DNA from: Ketobacter sp963922875 | GTDB taxonomy: Bacteria > Pseudomonadota > Gammaproteobacteria > Pseudomonadales > Ketobacteraceae | DNA length: 64,000 nucleotides | Reading direction: 5' to 3' | Assembly: GCA_963922875.1 (NCBI GenBank) | Contig: CAWUJH010000006.1 | Span: forward strand, 124,001-188,000 | The notes under the pieces: model-generated | Database searches by the model: none | What the model was told of the DNA's origin: nothing | What the model saw: only the letters and a program-made list of their open reading frames with translations | Shown: piece after piece, positions 16,098 to 25,283 of the stretch | Position numbering within the stretch: position 1 is the stretch's first letter | Layout of the letters: every line of letters begins with the position of its first letter | Program-made: the position numbers and the translations under genes

Positions 16098-16529
16098 TTA
16101 ATTGGGCAGCTTAACAATTCTGGTCCAATAATTCACAATAGAAGAAATAGTGCTAACAATCTCTTTAAGGGTCCCCTGTTTCACAACGTAAGAGTTGGCG
16201 CCCAGGTTATAGGCCTCGGCTATATCCCGTTCAGATTGAGAGGTGGTATAGATAATAACAGGAATGGAGTGGCAGGCGGTGGACTGTTTAATCCACTTGA
16301 GGATTTGCATACCACTCATTGCCGGTAGATTTAGATCCAGAAAAATTAAATCCGGATAATTCAGTGTCGATTCGCATTCTGCAACATACTGTTTTAATTG
16401 CAATCCACTATCAACCCAGAGTAGATTGATGTTATCGGTGACCTTATTTAAGGCCTGATTCAGGAGATACTTGTCGTCTGGATCGTCATCAATCAATAGG
16501 AGGTCTAATTTTCGATTTAACTCAATCAT
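16098..16529 (-). CDS. Single-domain response regulator (Rcp1-like)
   Basis: This 143-residue receiver-only protein has the acidic pocket IDDDPDD, phospho-acceptor Asp65 (LIFLDLNLPAMSG), Thr in IIYTTS and Lys in SYVVKQG. The DPDD and LDLNLP pattern resembles the Rcp1 class of receivers that partner phytochrome-type kinases, which fits the SHDLQEPL kinase directly upstream (12-base gap). It has no output domain, so it likely acts in a phosphorelay or by protein contact. Confidence 0.9.
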   Translation of the reverse strand: MIELNRKLDLLLIDDDPDDKYLLNQALNKVTDNINLLWVDSGLQLKQYVAECESTLNYPDLIFLDLNLPAMSGMQILKWIKQSTACHSIPVIIYTTSQSERDIAEAYNLGANSYVVKQGTLKEIVSTISSIVNYWTRIVKLPN

Positions 16530-16541
16530 GGGGTTAGGGCG

Positions 16542-19223
16542 TCATGGTTTCTTGGGTAATTCAATAGTAAATATAGCGCCTTTTCCGAGTTCTCCCTGGG
16601 CTTTTATAATACCACCGTGGGCTTGGAGTATTTGTCGGCACAAGGCCAGTCCCATTCCACTGCCCGGTATATCCTTGCCCACCATCCGCTGAAAAGGTTC
16701 AAATATTTGTTCAGCGTTGGCTTGATCAAAGCCCATGCCATTGTCCTCGAATGTTAAACGCACCATGGATTTTTCATGTTCAAATCGAATCTTAATTATA
16801 GGCGTGGTGCCGGGTGTTTGATAGCGGATACTATTGACAATCAAGTTTCTGAATACCTGTTGGATTCCGCTATGATCAACCCACAGAGTACAAGCACCGG
16901 AATCAAAGTCGATGTTAGCTTTACTGTCGTTGATTAACTCTGAAAGATCTTCAAGGGCTAAGCGGATAAGTTCCGCTAACTCTACTTCGGATTTTTGTAC
17001 TTTAAACCGGGTAAAGCGCGATAACTGCAGTAAACTATCAATCATTTCTCGCATGCGTTGTGCTGCATTGCTAATGCGGCTGAGTTCATAGATAGCGTCT
17101 GGGTCATCAAATTCTTCTTTTAAGCGCTGCTGGATGCTGTCAGAAAAGGCGCTGATTTTGCGCAGTGGTTCCTGCAAGTCATGGGATGCTGAGTACGCAA
17201 ATCGCTCTAACGAGGCATTGGATTCTTCGAGTGCCTGTTCCACCCGTTTGCGCTCAGAAATATCCTCAACTACATAAATAAAGTAGCTCTGGTCCAGATT
17301 TTCCCTGCGAGCCAGAGAAACGGTGACATTAGTCCAAACCGTCTGACCGTCTTCTCGCACATAACGTTTTTCGATAGCGAAGTTGTCCCTTTCTCCCTGT
17401 TGTAATTCTTCAATCAATTGACGATCTATATCCCGGTCAGGGATAACCGTAATTTCTTCTAACCTGTGGCGCTTCAAGGCTTCAATGTTGTATCCTAAAA
17501 TTTCACTGAGGCGTTGATTCGCTTTAATTAAATCCCCCTCAAGCGTAACATGAGCAATACCGACAGCTGCTTGCTCAAAGGTGGTGGAGAAGTCTCGGGC
17601 CAGGGTTCTAATCTTTTCCTCGCGCGTTTTCAATTCGGTAATTTCAAAAAAAGTACCAAGAATCTCCTTGGGTGCACCGCGATCATCAAATGAATAAGTT
17701 GAGTCGCGTAACAGAATCCAAATCCAACGGCCATCCCGGTGTTGAAACTTGAGTTGTATGGATATTCCACTAACATCCTCGTTTTCCAATACTTGGGCGA
17801 AGTTTTTATTTAATTGGTGATGGCAGTCGGGATGAAAGAGTTCCATATGATCTTTATTAATAGTGACTTCTTTTATGTCGGTTGGGCTGTAGCCCGTTAT
17901 CTCTGTGAATTCAGGATTGGTGAAAACAATCCGTTCCTGCTTGATGTCGTAGATGTACATGGCACACAGGGATTTATCCAGCAACTGATTGAGGAATTCT
18001 GATTTTTCAGCGAGTTCATGTTCCAGGGTTTTTAGATGATGGATATTGGTTAAAACTCCAGACATTAATAGTGGTTTGTTGTGGTCATCGAAAATAGAGT
18101 CACCACGGGCGTGCATCCATTCGTAATTACCGGATTCACTACGTCCTCTATAAACAACATCAAATCGATTTTTTTCCTCAAAGTGCTTGGCTATCGCTGT
18201 GTGTATCATCTCTCGATCCTCGGGAATGATGTGTTCTATCCAGTCATCAAATTGAGCTTTACCCGAACTGAGTTCCTTGCCAATTAACTGCAAAAAACGC
18301 TGGCTGAACCAGACCGCTTGGGTCGACAGGTTCCATTCCCAGATGCCATCGTTGGTCGCATCGATGGCGCGCTTTATGCGGTTATTACTTTCTTGTTGCA
18401 AACTTTTTTCGATACTTTGATTGTCAAAGTCGATGACCGAAGCAAAAGCATAAGACTCGCCATTGACAGAGTGAGATGACAAACTGATTTCTATAGTCAC
18501 TTCATGGCCATCTCTCGCTTTCCCTCTAACCGCGCGGCCAGAGGCCATGGCATAGCGTTGGGAAGGGTTTTGCAAATAATGCTCTACTAAATAATCGTGG
18601 TGCCCAATCATTTGTGCGGGCAGTAATAAAGACAACGGCTGGCCAGCCAGCTCGTTGGGGCTGTAGCCAAATATGCTGGCAAGCGCCTGATTCGAGAGTA
18701 TAATTTCTTTGTTCTCATTAATAACTAATAATCCTGTGGGAAGTAATTCGAGGGCAAATTTGAAAATGGATTCCGCTTTCCGTTCCGCTTCCAATTGACT
18801 GCGAATCTGTTTCTCTTGGTAAGCCTCTTCTATTTTTTGTTTGTATTGATTGGGTGAAGGTATCGCTAGGAGCTGGGGTAAACTGCGAAACAACACAATG
18901 GCGGTAGCTGCGGAAACTATAGCCGTAAGCGCTTTGGCCATTCCATGGACTCCGTAAATACCGTACCAGATAGTGTAGATGCTGATTAAGTGAGTTAAAC
19001 CGCAACACCAGATGAAAACAGCGAATAGTATAAAAATACCTTTATATCGAAAATCAGGTCTTTTTTTAGCAAAGACCGCCAACAGGCAGGGAATGGAAAA
19101 ATAGGCGACGGCGATGATGAGATCTGAAACCACATTGACCCATAAAATGTAGGGTTGCCACAGATAGCAGTGACCGTGGGGCATGTAGCTACTATTGAAG
19201 AATTCACCCAGTAACTGATTCAT
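16542..19223 (-). CDS. Ethylene-receptor-like multi-PAS sensor histidine kinase
   Basis: An 893-residue membrane kinase. Residues 1-115 form a three-helix domain like the plant ETR1 and cyanobacterial ethylene receptors. The residues that matter in ETR1 are all present with the same spacing: Asp34, Tyr41, Ile44, Pro45, Cys74 and His78 correspond to Asp25, Tyr32, Ile35, Pro36, Cys65 and His69, the last Cys and His being the copper ligands. Four PAS-type domains follow (roughly 150-280, 285-400, 405-540, 545-670). A phytochrome-type DHp domain comes next with His681 in SHDLQEPL, and an ATPase domain (NGMGF, GSGMGLAL). The next genes encode a receiver and a receiver-GGDEF protein. Ethylene or copper sensing is inferred from the residues only. 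Confidence 0.9.
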   Translation of the reverse strand: MNQLLGEFFNSSYMPHGHCYLWQPYILWVNVVSDLIIAVAYFSIPCLLAVFAKKRPDFRYKGIFILFAVFIWCCGLTHLISIYTIWYGIYGVHGMAKALTAIVSAATAIVLFRSLPQLLAIPSPNQYKQKIEEAYQEKQIRSQLEAERKAESIFKFALELLPTGLLVINENKEIILSNQALASIFGYSPNELAGQPLSLLLPAQMIGHHDYLVEHYLQNPSQRYAMASGRAVRGKARDGHEVTIEISLSSHSVNGESYAFASVIDFDNQSIEKSLQQESNNRIKRAIDATNDGIWEWNLSTQAVWFSQRFLQLIGKELSSGKAQFDDWIEHIIPEDREMIHTAIAKHFEEKNRFDVVYRGRSESGNYEWMHARGDSIFDDHNKPLLMSGVLTNIHHLKTLEHELAEKSEFLNQLLDKSLCAMYIYDIKQERIVFTNPEFTEITGYSPTDIKEVTINKDHMELFHPDCHHQLNKNFAQVLENEDVSGISIQLKFQHRDGRWIWILLRDSTYSFDDRGAPKEILGTFFEITELKTREEKIRTLARDFSTTFEQAAVGIAHVTLEGDLIKANQRLSEILGYNIEALKRHRLEEITVIPDRDIDRQLIEELQQGERDNFAIEKRYVREDGQTVWTNVTVSLARRENLDQSYFIYVVEDISERKRVEQALEESNASLERFAYSASHDLQEPLRKISAFSDSIQQRLKEEFDDPDAIYELSRISNAAQRMREMIDSLLQLSRFTRFKVQKSEVELAELIRLALEDLSELINDSKANIDFDSGACTLWVDHSGIQQVFRNLIVNSIRYQTPGTTPIIKIRFEHEKSMVRLTFEDNGMGFDQANAEQIFEPFQRMVGKDIPGSGMGLALCRQILQAHGGIIKAQGELGKGAIFTIELPKKP

Positions 19224-19305
19224 CTTACCCTCCTGGCGCGATGATAAGTCGTTCTCTTGTACCTTTGAATTTAGGCGTTGGGAGTCAGGGCGTCCAACTT
19301 CGAGA

Positions 19306-20577
19306 TCAATGATTCAAGTTGATTAGATTTTGCTGCTGTGGCTCATAATCAGACAATAAGGTACTGAACCAGCAATTACGGCCGCTTTCTTTTGATTTAT
19401 AGAGCATTTGATCCGCAGCGCTGATGAGTTTTTCCGGGTTAAGGCTTTTTATGGGAATGGTGGTTGCAGCCCCAAGACTGGCCGACACCACCTTTGCAAT
19501 ACTGGATCCTTGATGGGGAATACCCAAATCGATGATCCTTTGCTGGATTCGCACCAAGGTGTTTTTGATCTGTTGGGCATCTACATTGGGGTAGAGCAAG
19601 ATGAATTCCTCGCCACCGTAGCGACCCACCAATTCGGCCGGGCGGCTGGCTTCCTGTTTTAATGCCTTGGCCACCTGCACCAGGCAGTGATCTCCCGATA
19701 AATGACCGTAACAATCGTTATACTGCTTGAAAAAATCGATATCCAATAAAATCACGGACAGCGGCTTTTTCTCGCGCATGCACCGTTTCCATTCCATTGT
19801 CAGCCGTTCACTGAAGTGACGGCGATTGGCAAGTCCGGTAAGGGCGTCCAAACGAGACAGGCGGGCCAGATCCTGATTTAACAGCTCCTGTTCTGATTTG
19901 TCGATGTCCAACAACAATCGCTGCAGAAACATTGTGCGTTCACGATGTTCGATGATATAGCAAATACCCATGCCAATGATGTTGGCAAAAAGCAGGCTCT
20001 GCCAATCAAACAACGAAAAGTGTAAGCCGAACACTTTCGATACGGCGAAATTCAGCGCTGCCGCTAACTGGCACCAACAGACTGTATGATAAAAGCGCAT
20101 TTTTGAAACAGCGTAAATCAAAATTGTTGTGTAGATAATAATCGATTGCAGCGACGAAATGGCTGCATTATCGGTAAGGGTTCCCCGGCTGATTAAAAAT
20201 GCCGTCAGGATACTGGCGGATGCGGCCCCCACGTACCAGTTGAACCAGCGTTCCATCGATTGCATGCGGGCACAAAGATAAATGGCCAATAGACTACAAC
20301 CGGCGATGCCATAGGCATAGAGAAAAAAGCCGGGTTTCACCTGATTAAATTGAACCAATGCAATGCATCCCATCAGTAAGTAGAGCGCGATTATGTACCC
20401 ACCGTTCGATAAGGTACTGGTGAGCGCCAGTTTTCGGTAACTGTGGGCAAAGTACTGTTCCAGATAATCAGGAAATCGGAGTAAGTGAAAACCCTTCTCT
20501 AAAATGTCCTCGAATTCTCGTTTGAGTGCCGGGTCTGCAATGGCTGGGTGCTCAGAAATTGTACTGTTTTGGGGCAT
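19306..20577 (-). CDS. Membrane-bound diguanylate cyclase
   Basis: This 423-residue protein has about six membrane segments between residues 55 and 210, a short coiled linker and a C-terminal GGDEF domain with the active signature GGEEF at 321-325. The position of the usual RxxD inhibition site reads RPAE (312-315), so feedback inhibition may be weakened. It should make c-di-GMP in response to a membrane or periplasmic cue. The gene lies between the ethylene-receptor-like kinase and the HD-GYP-like gene on the same strand, with gaps of 82 and 158 bases, so separate promoters are possible. Confidence 0.92.
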   Translation of the reverse strand: MPQNSTISEHPAIADPALKREFEDILEKGFHLLRFPDYLEQYFAHSYRKLALTSTLSNGGYIIALYLLMGCIALVQFNQVKPGFFLYAYGIAGCSLLAIYLCARMQSMERWFNWYVGAASASILTAFLISRGTLTDNAAISSLQSIIIYTTILIYAVSKMRFYHTVCWCQLAAALNFAVSKVFGLHFSLFDWQSLLFANIIGMGICYIIEHRERTMFLQRLLLDIDKSEQELLNQDLARLSRLDALTGLANRRHFSERLTMEWKRCMREKKPLSVILLDIDFFKQYNDCYGHLSGDHCLVQVAKALKQEASRPAELVGRYGGEEFILLYPNVDAQQIKNTLVRIQQRIIDLGIPHQGSSIAKVVSASLGAATTIPIKSLNPEKLISAADQMLYKSKESGRNCWFSTLLSDYEPQQQNLINLNH

Positions 20578-20735
20578 AATACGTATGGCACCTTGCTGCT
20601 GGTGGAGAATTAAATATTGGACATTGGGGTGTTGTATTAATTATCGCAAAAGGTGCGATAAGGAGGCGTAAATATTCGTTACCTGTATTTAGGTTTAGCA
20701 AATGTTTTGTGATTTTGTAGTGCTGGCGTGAATTA

Positions 20736-21926
20736 TTATCTAAATAAACCTGGGTTCGATTTTTCCGGATTCCAAAGGTGTTCGGTTGTGGGCGGAGTGG
20801 CAATACTGCAAATAATAAAATTTGCGGCGCAGTTTTTTTCCAGATTGAGCTCTTTCCGCTTTAATAGCGGCCAATTCTTTTTCGGTTCGGAAATTATCAT
20901 GACTTTGGGTTTGAGGCGATCGGTGCTTTGACTCATAACGATAGCGATCCGGTCGTCGTTAAGCTTTACTAAAGATCCGGTGGGATAAAGGCCAATCGCT
21001 TGAATAAAGGCTTCCACCAGGGGGCGATCAAACTGGCGGCCACGGTGTCCGTATAGTTCTCGAATCGCTTCGGGGGCTGGCAGAGGGGTGGCTCTAAAAT
21101 CATCGCTGATGAGGGCTTCAAAATGATCACAGACGCCTAATATTTGACCTGGCAGAGGGATGTCCCCAGCACTTTTGCCCTTTGGAAAACCGCTACCATC
21201 GTGGCGTTCTTGATGGTTGCCAACCAAGGCTATAATACGTGGGTGATTAGAAAGTGACCTTTGCAAAGATTCCATGCCTTTCACCAGCGACCACTTGAGT
21301 AATTCCCGTGCTTGTGGGTTGGGGGCGTTTTTGGCATTGAGGATATAGTGCGGTGCAGACATGTAGCCCGCTTTACACAGCAATGCAGCCACTGACATAT
21401 CCTCGATTACGTCCTGGCGCAGATTTAAAAAACGGCCAAAGAGAACAGCCCAAGCGGCCATGCGAAAACCAAAGCTGATTATGGGCTCGCGTTGGGACTC
21501 GGTACGGGTTAAATACAGCATGACATCCGGGTTGCGTAAGAGGCTGGTAACAAACGCCTGATTGCTGTCGAGTAATGGACCTAAATTGATTTTCGGTTGC
21601 TTTTCTAATCGCGCCAGAACCTGGCGCAGAGAATCCTGAAGTCGCTTGAATATTTTTCGGGCGCGCCGGATTTCCTGGTTGAAAGAGGCTTCTGCTGGGT
21701 AATCATCGAGCGCTTGAAACGATTCAAGCTGGGCCAAAAAGCCACCACGAGTAGATTGATAGGGCGACGTGCTTTGGGTGGCCGTCGATATCGTTCTGAA
21801 GGTAGGTTTTGCCGTTAATGAAAGCTTGTTGTTGAGCTCTTTTGTTGGCTCAAAAGTGCGCACTGTCATGGATTCAGCATCACTCTTAATATCATTATTA
21901 GTATGAATAATTGGTGCTTCTATCAA
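20736..21926 (-). CDS. Degenerate HD-GYP domain protein
   Basis: This 396-residue protein has an N-terminal region of unknown fold (1-150, with a DUF3391-like feel) and a C-terminal HD-GYP-like domain. The loop NHQERHDGSGFPKG (237-250) and the VCDHFEAL helix are clear, but key metal ligands are lost: the HD pair is Cys184-Lys185 in ALLCKAGY, the preceding His of the HSxRV motif is Ser151, and GYP reads GFP. It is therefore probably not an active c-di-GMP phosphodiesterase and may bind nucleotide or partner proteins instead. It lies in a c-di-GMP gene neighbourhood. The C-terminal 40 residues are unlike the family. Confidence 0.82.
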   Translation of the reverse strand: MIEAPIIHTNNDIKSDAESMTVRTFEPTKELNNKLSLTAKPTFRTISTATQSTSPYQSTRGGFLAQLESFQALDDYPAEASFNQEIRRARKIFKRLQDSLRQVLARLEKQPKINLGPLLDSNQAFVTSLLRNPDVMLYLTRTESQREPIISFGFRMAAWAVLFGRFLNLRQDVIEDMSVAALLCKAGYMSAPHYILNAKNAPNPQARELLKWSLVKGMESLQRSLSNHPRIIALVGNHQERHDGSGFPKGKSAGDIPLPGQILGVCDHFEALISDDFRATPLPAPEAIRELYGHRGRQFDRPLVEAFIQAIGLYPTGSLVKLNDDRIAIVMSQSTDRLKPKVMIISEPKKNWPLLKRKELNLEKNCAANFIICSIATPPTTEHLWNPEKSNPGLFR

Positions 21927-22043
21927 GGCTCTTTAATTTCTGCGATTTTAATCGCTGAATTGTTAGAAATGCAAAGTGGTTCTCGGTTTTAAATGTTGTT
22001 TTATGTAACGACCGTTTAATCAGGGGGTAGCCTTATTTATTAA

Positions 22044-22896
22044 TCAGCGAACTCTATAGGTCTCAACAGCCGCGGTGAAGAGAATGATGCCACCACCTAA
22101 CAAGACCGTCGCCGTGGGTTGTTCGTGAAGTACAAGCCACGCTAGCAAAGTGCCATAAACTGGTTGCAGGCACGCAATAAGCCCCACGGTTTTGGCCGAT
22201 AGGTAGCGCAAGCTGGAAGCGAACAGAGCGTGGGGTAGCGCCGTAAACAGAGCACCTAGAATCAGGATTTTAAGGAGGTCCGGCGGAGCTAATTGGGGGT
22301 CAAAATTGCTGATAAAGGGGCTGACAGCAATAGCGGCCACAAATCCCTGGTATAGAATGCTGGTGTCCCCCCCGTAGGCGCTTAAATAGTGCCTTTGTAA
22401 AATATTGCGCAGGGCAAATAACAAAGCCGAAAAAACGCCCCAGCCGATGCCTTCGGTGGTGCGATTACTCAGGTCCAATTCCGGTACCAGAATAATAATG
22501 CCCAAAAGCATGACGGCCGCCAAGGTGATATCGAGCCCGTTAATTTTGTGACCTTTGAAGAAGGGCTCGAGAAAAACAGTGAAAATAGGGTAGGTGTACA
22601 GGGCAATCATACCAATGGCTACGCCAGAGAGCTGCATGGCATGGAAGAAGGTCGCCCAATGAATTCCTAATAAACTGCCGCACAAGGAACATGCGAGCAA
22701 TGTCTTGTGGCTGCTGTAGGCGCAAGGGACGTCTGTTGACGGTGAGCCAAAGTGCCAGCACGGTGGCAGCCACTAAGCTGCGCCAAAAAGTAATATCAGT
22801 GGCGGGTAGAGGAATCAACTGGGCAAATAAGCCAGTCCCACCCAGTATCAGGATAGAACCGTGGAGCAATAGAAAGCCTTGTTGCCGCTCATTCAT
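22044..22896 (-). pseudogene. EamA/DMT family transporter, frameshifted
   Basis: Two overlapping frames (22896-22540 and 22700-22044) are the halves of one 10-helix drug/metabolite transporter. The first frame runs well to QQPQDIARMF and then becomes nonsense; the second continues with LCGSLLGIHWATFFHAMQLS. Removing one base from the GG at 22686-22687 joins them into a 283-residue protein of normal EamA length. The repeat typical of the family is seen in both halves (GMIALYTYPIFTVFLEPF and VGLIACLQPVYGTLLAWLV). So this is either a recent single-base insertion that kills the gene or a sequence error. It overlaps the start of the DedA-PAP2 gene by 4 bases. Confidence 0.85.
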
Positions 22897-24257
22897 GGCT
22901 GGTTTGCATTTATCTTATGTATGGGTGCATAGGCTTTCTCTTGGGCGTGCAAGTGAGGTAGCGCCCAATAGCCAAGCCCAATCACCCAGGCAATAATGCT
23001 GGCGGCGATGACGGGTTTTGGTTTGACGATACGGAAAGGCTTTTTTAATACCATGGTGTATAAAACCGCTAATAAAGCGCCACCTAATAGCAGGCCACCA
23101 AGAATATCCGTTAGCCAGTGAACGGTTAAATAGAGCCTGGAACCCGCCATAAGAGCCACTGTGATGCCAATGCCACTAAGAAACGCTTTCTGCCGCCGAG
23201 AGGGTATTCCAGGCAACAGCAAAATAGCGAGGCTGCCAAAAAAAACCAGGATGGAAACCGTATGGCCGCTGGGATAGGCATAAGACTCCGGTAGCTGTTG
23301 AATCAGTTGTGGTCGTTCCCAGGCAAAGGTTTCTTTGAAACCTCGCAATGCCAGCCCACTTATAGTGACGCTCACTGACCAAAGGGCAAGACAGTAATAA
23401 TTACGTTGTAACCCCAGCGCTATGGCCACCAAAACTGCCCAAACGGTCATGGGCGCAAAATAGCCAAGTTGAGTCAAGCCAATAAAAAAGGGGTCAAGCC
23501 AAGGGTGGCGAAGGGATAAAGCCCACAGGGCAAACTGTTGGTTTATCAGTATTAGCGGCGGGAACTGCATTAACTGAGACAGTAGAACAAATAGTGAGCC
23601 ACCCAGCAAAGCAACCGTTAATGCCAGTTGTAATTTATTACGTCGAAGATAAATGTTTTGGTGAGCCCACCAGAGCAATTGAGCTATGATCCAACCGCTA
23701 AATAGTAGGGACAGCAAAAAGACCACATGGCGGCCCGATAGGGCATTGTCATTATTTAAACTGGCGCCCACCAAGTAACCTGGCATCAGGTAAAACGGTG
23801 CCCAAGCCAAGGCCGAAAGTATATTGATGGTGAAGAAATACACCGGGCGCATTTGCAGGGCACCCGCCACCAGTGGCATCACCGGTCGTAATGGTCCGAC
23901 AAAACGACCTAAGACGATTCCCATCATGCCGTATTTATGAAAGAAGTCTTCACCGCGACTAATCCATTGGGGATGGGTTTTGAAGGGAGGAACGCGTCGA
24001 ATCCATTCATGATAGTGGTAACCCAATAAAAAACTCAGTCCATCACCAGCTACCGATCCCAAGAAGGCAGCGCTTAAAACCCATAGTAACGGGATTTCTG
24101 TGGAGCCTGCTGCTGAGCCCGCAGCAAACAACAGTGCAATGCCTGGCACCACTATGCCTACAAGGGCAAGAGATTCTACAAATGACGTTAAGGCAATAAC
24201 CACAATAATGAGTTCGGCATGGGCATTTAACCACAGCTCGAGTGCTGCAAAATCCAT
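22893..24257 (-). CDS. Fusion: DedA/VTT membrane protein and PAP2 phosphatase
   Basis: This 454-residue membrane protein has a DedA (SNARE-associated/VTT) domain in residues 1-200, with GRFVGPLRPVMPLVAGAL, and a PAP2 phosphatase domain in 240-430. All three PAP2 motifs are present: KETFAWERP (308-316), PSGH (329-332) and SRLYLTVHWLTD (373-384). DedA proteins flip or move lipid carriers such as undecaprenyl phosphate; PAP2 enzymes dephosphorylate undecaprenyl pyrophosphate or phosphatidate. A joint role in lipid-carrier recycling is a reasonable inference. The gene follows lipA by 19 bases. Confidence 0.92.
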   Translation of the reverse strand: MDFAALELWLNAHAELIIVVIALTSFVESLALVGIVVPGIALLFAAGSAAGSTEIPLLWVLSAAFLGSVAGDGLSFLLGYHYHEWIRRVPPFKTHPQWISRGEDFFHKYGMMGIVLGRFVGPLRPVMPLVAGALQMRPVYFFTINILSALAWAPFYLMPGYLVGASLNNDNALSGRHVVFLLSLLFSGWIIAQLLWWAHQNIYLRRNKLQLALTVALLGGSLFVLLSQLMQFPPLILINQQFALWALSLRHPWLDPFFIGLTQLGYFAPMTVWAVLVAIALGLQRNYYCLALWSVSVTISGLALRGFKETFAWERPQLIQQLPESYAYPSGHTVSILVFFGSLAILLLPGIPSRRQKAFLSGIGITVALMAGSRLYLTVHWLTDILGGLLLGGALLAVLYTMVLKKPFRIVKPKPVIAASIIAWVIGLGYWALPHLHAQEKAYAPIHKINANQP

Positions 24258-24276
24258 TCGTGGGTATTCCCGTTAG

Positions 24277-25281
24277 TTAAGAGTTGGCAGGTGAATGACT
24301 CTGGATGATGTTTTGGCCTTGGTGTTGCAAATCGGCATGATACGATGAGCGGACCATAGGGCCACTGGCCACGTTGCTAAAACCCAATGCTTCGCCAAAT
24401 TCGCGTAACATCTCGAAGTCGTCGGGATGGACGAAGCGATCCACCGGAGCGTGTTGCTTACTGGGTTGCAGGTATTGGCCGATGGTGATCATATCCACAT
24501 CATGGGCTCGTAAATCTTCGAGTACTGATTTGATTTCTGCGTTGGTTTCGCCCAGCCCCACCATCAGACCGGATTTTGTGGCCACTTCGGGGCGCAGTGC
24601 TTTGTAGCGCTTCAGCAAGTCCAATGACCATTGGTAGTCAGAGCCGGGGCGAATCGCTTTGTAAAGACGCGGGACGTTTTCTAGGTTGTGATTGAAAACG
24701 TCCGGCGGAACAGCACTGAGATGCTCAAGGGCGATATCCATGCGACCGCGAAAATCCGGTACTAAGATTTCGATCTTAGTGCTGGGGCAACTCTCCCGTA
24801 CTGCTTGAATGCAGTGGGCAAAATGCTCAGCACCGCCATCCCGCAGATCATCTCTGTCTACGGAGGTCACCACCACATACTGTAGTTTGAGCGCGGCAAC
24901 GGATTCGGCCAAGTGTTTGGGTTCGTCTAAGTCCAGTGGGTTAGGGCGGCCATGGGCAACATCACAAAAGGGGCAGCGGCGGGTACAGATATCGCCCATA
25001 ATCATAAAGGTTGCGGTACCACCACCAAAACATTCCGGGAGGTTAGGGCAGGAGGCTTCTTCACACACCGTGTGCAGCTTTTGTTGCCGCAAAAGGGTTT
25101 TAATCCGTTGGATTTCACCATTGGCAGGTACCCGCACTCGAATCCAGTCAGGTTTACGGGGCAGGGTTTCGGTGGGTATGACTTTTACCGGAATACGCGC
25201 GACTTTGTCGGCACCCCGTAATTTTTCTCCCGTTACCACTGGCTTAGGTGATGCCGTTTTGCGCTCAGGTGGCTGCGCCAT
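24277..25281 (-). CDS. lipA: Lipoyl synthase LipA
   Basis: This 334-residue radical-SAM enzyme inserts two sulfur atoms into octanoyl groups on lipoate-dependent enzymes. Both iron-sulfur sites are present: CEEASCPNLPEC near residue 75-85 (auxiliary cluster) and CTRRCPFC (the CxxxCxxC of the SAM cluster). RSSYHADLQ near the C-terminus holds the conserved serine. The N-terminal 40 residues are variable. It sits 2 bases after lipB and is transcribed with it. Confidence 0.98.
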   Translation of the reverse strand: MAQPPERKTASPKPVVTGEKLRGADKVARIPVKVIPTETLPRKPDWIRVRVPANGEIQRIKTLLRQQKLHTVCEEASCPNLPECFGGGTATFMIMGDICTRRCPFCDVAHGRPNPLDLDEPKHLAESVAALKLQYVVVTSVDRDDLRDGGAEHFAHCIQAVRESCPSTKIEILVPDFRGRMDIALEHLSAVPPDVFNHNLENVPRLYKAIRPGSDYQWSLDLLKRYKALRPEVATKSGLMVGLGETNAEIKSVLEDLRAHDVDMITIGQYLQPSKQHAPVDRFVHPDDFEMLREFGEALGFSNVASGPMVRSSYHADLQHQGQNIIQSHSPANS

Positions 25282-25283
25282 AT

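Noticed and set aside
20552..20803. 83-residue minus-strand frame
   Set aside because: It overlaps both neighbouring genes, has no domain-like pattern and no ribosome site.
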